Made by a program: the position numbers and the translations under genes. A stretch of 8,869 nt of DNA from DASXTS01 sp036505275 (GTDB taxonomy: Bacteria > Actinomycetota > Actinomycetes > Mycobacteriales > Pseudonocardiaceae), in the NCBI GenBank assembly GCA_036505275.1, contig DASXTS010000388.1, forward strand, positions 1 to 8,869, in the 5' to 3' direction. The notes under the pieces were generated by a model. The model saw nothing but the letters and a program-made list of their open reading frames with translations. It was not told where the DNA came from and ran no database searches. Below are positions 6,784-8,869 of this stretch, piece by piece. The stretch's first letter is position 1. Each line of letters opens with the position of its first letter.

Positions 6784-7542
6784 GTGCCCGACCCGGACAC
6801 TTCCATCGGTGCTCGTCCGGCCGTCACGATCGACCGGACCAGCCCCGTGCCCCTGTACTTTCAGGTGGCCATCCGACTGCAGGAGCTGATCGAGCGCGGT
6901 GCGCTGCCGGTTGGCGCACGGCTGGAGAACGAGGTGGAGCTCGCCAACCGGCTCGGCGTCTCCCGCCCGACGATGCGCCGCGCCATCCAGTACCTGGTGG
7001 ATCGCGGCATGCTGGTGCGCAAGCGTGGCGTGGGCACCCAGGTGGTGCATCCGATGGTGCGCCGGCCGGTCGAGCTGTCCAGCCTGTACGACGACCTGGT
7101 CAAGAGCGGCCGTGAGCCGCGCACCGACATCCAGCGCTTCGAAATCATGCCAGCGCCGGATGCCATCGCGCACGCTCTCGGCATTCGGGAAGGCGATGAG
7201 ATCACCTGGGTGGAGCGGCTGCGCTACGCCGCCGACGAGCCGCTGGCCATCATGCACAACGCCGTGCCCGTCGACGTCATGCGGCTGCGGCGCGAGGACC
7301 TGGTCGACAAGGGGCTGTACGAGCTGCTCCGCGCCGCCGGCCATACCCCACGCCTGGCCAACCAGGTGGTCGGGGCGCGGGCGGCCACCGCGGCGGAGGC
7401 GCGCATCCTCGGCGAGCCGCGCGGGGCGCCGTTGCTGACCATGACCCGAACCGCCTGGAACGCCAGCGGCCGCGCTGTGGAGTACGGCGACCACATCTAC
7501 CGGGCCAGCCGCTACTCCTTCGAGCTCACCCTCACCAGCTGA
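6784..7542 (+). CDS. GntR family transcriptional regulator, HutC type (HTH + UTRA), likely inositol repressor
   Basis: A 252-residue regulator. Residues 21-90 are the GntR winged helix: PLYFQVAIRLQELIERG, LENEVELANRLGVSRPTMRRAIQYLVDRG as the recognition helix-turn-helix, and KRGVGTQV as the wing. Residues from about 100 to 250 form a UTRA ligand-binding domain, with the usual GDEITWVERLRYAADEPLAIMHN stretch and the ending SRYSFELTL. The GTG at 6784 is chosen because GGAG lies 8 nt before it; the frame remains open far upstream through antisense iolC, which is not real coding. It is divergent from iolC, and the spacer carries two boxes matching the motif of the C. glutamicum inositol repressor. 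A role as repressor released by inositol or a catabolic intermediate is inferred. It probably shares a transcript with the RraA-like gene 31 nt downstream. Confidence 0.9.
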   Translation: MPDPDTSIGARPAVTIDRTSPVPLYFQVAIRLQELIERGALPVGARLENEVELANRLGVSRPTMRRAIQYLVDRGMLVRKRGVGTQVVHPMVRRPVELSSLYDDLVKSGREPRTDIQRFEIMPAPDAIAHALGIREGDEITWVERLRYAADEPLAIMHNAVPVDVMRLRREDLVDKGLYELLRAAGHTPRLANQVVGARAATAAEARILGEPRGAPLLTMTRTAWNASGRAVEYGDHIYRASRYSFELTLTS

Positions 7543-7573
7543 GGCGATCGACGTAACTGTCAGAGGAGACATC

Positions 7574-8311
7574 GTGACTGCCGAGCCGCAGCTCGATCCG
7601 ATCCCGTCCGGCGTGTTCGACAAGCTGCGCCAGGTCAGCTGTTCAACGCTGGCCACCCAGTTGTACAAACGGGGGTTCCGGCAGCCGTCGCTGCTCGGCG
7701 TGCGGCCGTTGAGTCAGGTGGCCGACGGCTTCGTGGGTGCGGCGTTCACCATGCGGTTCATTCCCGCACGGGAGGACGTCAACACCCTCGACCCGTACCG
7801 CAGTGGCAACACGCTGCAGTGGGAGTCGATCGAGACCGTGCCGCCGGGCCATGTGATCGTGGTGGACAGCCGCGGCGACGCCACCGCCGCATCCGGCGGC
7901 GACATGCTGATGACCCGGGCGTGGAAGCGCGGCGCGGCCGCCTTTGTCACCGACGGCGGACTGCGCGATGGCCATGTGCTGTCGCAGCTGCCGTTCCCCA
8001 CCTACGCGCGCACGGTCACGATCACCACCAGGGCCGCGTGGCACCACGTTGCCGATCTGCAGGTGCCGATCGGCTGTGCCGGCGTCGCGATCTATCCCGG
8101 CGACGTGCTTGTCGGCGACCGCGACGGCATCGTCGTGATCCCGCGCGCGCTCGCGGCCGAGGTCGCGGACGCCTCGCTGGAGCAGGAGCAACTCGAGTCA
8201 TTCGTCAACAAGAAGATCCACGCCGGGGCGCCGCTGTGGGGCAATTACCCGCCGAGCGAGGAGACGATCGCCGAATACAAGGCGTCGCTCAACTCGAACA
8301 TCCCATCCTGA
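7574..8311 (+). CDS. RraA-like / HMG aldolase-fold protein of unknown substrate
   Basis: A 245-residue member of the RraA/MenG-like family, which includes 4-hydroxy-4-methyl-2-oxoglutarate aldolases, oxaloacetate decarboxylases and the E. coli RNase E inhibitor RraA. Family signs are VSCSTLATQLYKRGF near 21-35, VPPGHVIVVDSRGD at 89-102, GGDMLMTRAWKRGAAAFVTDGGLRD at 108-132 (Arg131 and Asp132 are the expected substrate and metal residues), and PGDVLVGDRDGIVVIP at 175-190. The catalytic Arg-Asp pair suggests a metal-dependent lyase acting on a 2-oxo acid rather than a pure RNase E inhibitor. The GTG at 7574 has AGGAG 5 nt before it. At about 245 residues it is longer than E. coli RraA (about 160), with an extra C-terminal HAGAPLWGNYPPSEET tail seen in catabolic relatives. 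Its place behind the regulator links it to inositol or polyol metabolism, but no such step is known to me. Confidence 0.85.
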   Translation: MTAEPQLDPIPSGVFDKLRQVSCSTLATQLYKRGFRQPSLLGVRPLSQVADGFVGAAFTMRFIPAREDVNTLDPYRSGNTLQWESIETVPPGHVIVVDSRGDATAASGGDMLMTRAWKRGAAAFVTDGGLRDGHVLSQLPFPTYARTVTITTRAAWHHVADLQVPIGCAGVAIYPGDVLVGDRDGIVVIPRALAAEVADASLEQEQLESFVNKKIHAGAPLWGNYPPSEETIAEYKASLNSNIPS

Positions 8312-8493
8312 GCTGGGCTGGAGGCGGTCTCCCGCTGAGCGGTACGCCGTCAACCAGCTACCGGCGGCTCATTAGCGTCGAAGGCAACCACGATGGTCGG
8401 CTCGGGTTCCGACGGTTCCGACCGCAGGAGCGGGTGCGTCCCTCGACAGCTGAGCCGATTGCTGACAGGTGACGACCGAGGAGGTCTTCGGAA
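8312..8493 (+). other. 182-bp spacer between RraA-like gene and iolD
   Basis: No gene is supported here. A weak two-part hairpin begins 11 nt after the stop codon (GGCG 8323-8326 with CGCC 8345-8348, and inside it CCGC 8332-8335 with GCGG 8339-8342) and may be a partial terminator. A 9-bp unit GGTTCCGAC is present twice in tandem at 8405-8422. I see no clear -35/-10 pair and no perfect copy of the IolR-type box. Confidence 0.45.
8405..8422 (+). repeat. Tandem 9-bp direct repeat in the iolD leader
   Basis: GGTTCCGAC occurs twice back to back (8405-8413 and 8414-8422). Upstream GGTCGG (8395-8400) can pair with CCGACC (8418-8423), and GTCGG with the first CCGAC, so two alternative hairpins are possible. 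The function is unknown and it may be a chance duplication. Confidence 0.4.
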
Positions 8494-8869
8494 GTGGGCA
8501 CCGTTCGTCTGACCGTCGCCCAGGCGGTGGTCCGGTTTCTGGCCAATCAGTACAGCGAGCGTGATGGTGTCGAGCGGCGGCTGATCACGGGTTGTTGGGG
8601 CATCTTCGGCCACGGCAATGTCGCCGGCGTGGCGCAGGGCCTGCTGGAGGCGCACCATACCGGGACCGCGGACCTGCCGTACTACCTGGCCCGCAATGAG
8701 CAGGCGATGGTGCATGCCTCGGTCGGTTACGCCCGGACGTTGAATCGGTTGCAGGCGATGGCGTGCACCGCGTCGGTGGGGCCGGGGTCGAGCAACATGC
8801 TCACCGGCGCCGCGTTGGCGACGATCAACAGGATTCCGGTGTTGTTGCTGCCCAGCGACATCTTCGCGA
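8494..8869 (+). CDS. iolD: 3D-(3,5/4)-trihydroxycyclohexane-1,2-dione hydrolase IolD, N-terminal part (cut by window edge)
   Basis: The visible 125 residues are the N-terminal pyrimidine-binding domain of a thiamine-diphosphate enzyme that hydrolyses the inositol-derived cyclic dione to 5-deoxy-glucuronate. The full protein is usually about 620-640 residues, so roughly four fifths is missing. Characteristic segments are RLTVAQAVVRFLANQYSE at the start, GCWGIFGHGNVAGVAQGL at 33-50, YYLARNEQAMVHASVGYA at 63-80 with Glu69 in the position of the cofactor-activating glutamate, and TASVGPGSSNMLTGA at 92-106. The GTG at 8494 is preceded by AGGAGG at 8479-8484, and an in-frame stop at 8470 leaves no better upstream start. 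It follows gntR and the RraA-like gene on the plus strand after a 182-bp gap and probably leads a further catabolic group (iolE and others) beyond the edge. Confidence 0.95.
   Translation, partial: MGTVRLTVAQAVVRFLANQYSERDGVERRLITGCWGIFGHGNVAGVAQGLLEAHHTGTADLPYYLARNEQAMVHASVGYARTLNRLQAMACTASVGPGSSNMLTGAALATINRIPVLLLPSDIFA

Noticed and set aside
7558..7571. TGTC-N6-GACA before the RraA-like gene as another IolR box
   Set aside because: The spacing is 4 bp too long compared with the boxes before iolC, only part of the motif fits, and the bases are accounted for by the AGGAG ribosome binding site.
8350..8715. 121-codon minus-strand frame across the iolD start
   Set aside because: It overlaps well-supported iolD coding sequence, has no recognisable motif, and no ribosome binding site stands out.

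Overview
The window is GC-rich (about two thirds G+C by eye), uses GTG as well as ATG starts, packs genes into operons with 4-8 bp overlaps, and encodes a lipoprotein sugar-binding protein. All this points to an actinobacterium, plausibly a Streptomyces or Micromonospora-type soil organism; the genus is not determined. The content is a myo-inositol catabolism and sugar-uptake locus, cut at both ends.

Layout. Positions 1-406 (minus) hold the N-terminal third of a Gfo/Idh/MocA oxidoreductase, a possible inositol-type dehydrogenase. Positions 565-3620 (minus) hold a three-gene sugar ABC importer in the order lipoprotein binding protein, permease, single-domain ATPase. Positions 3621-3933 are a 313-bp gene-free stretch with the candidate promoter of the importer operon and several inverted repeats behind iolB. 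Positions 3934-6666 (minus) are the overlapping catabolic operon iolC - Cgl0159-type aldolase - iolB. A 117-bp divergent region (6667-6783) separates iolC from a plus-strand unit: a GntR/HutC-type regulator (6784-7542), an RraA-like protein (7574-8311), a 182-bp gap, and the start of iolD (8494 onward, running off the end).

How the genes fit together. The importer probably brings in inositol or a related polyol. A dehydrogenase (perhaps the left-end gene) would oxidise it and IolE (not in the window) would dehydrate it. IolD opens the ring, IolB isomerises 5-deoxy-glucuronate, IolC phosphorylates the product, and the aldolase cleaves it to dihydroxyacetone phosphate and malonate semialdehyde. 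IolE, a certain IolG and IolA (malonate semialdehyde dehydrogenase) are not visible.

Regulation is the most informative part. The iolC/gntR intergenic region carries two 10-bp boxes that fit, at every position, the KGWCHTRACA operator that I recall for the GntR-type inositol repressor IolR of Corynebacterium glutamicum. The iolC and binding-protein leaders also share TTGACG and CACGTG at identical 19-bp spacing. A weaker pair of GTCTTA-core repeats lies before the oxidoreductase. I see no tRNA, rRNA, CRISPR array, insertion sequence or phage gene, and no wholly new system. The least explained gene is the RraA-like one placed with the regulator.
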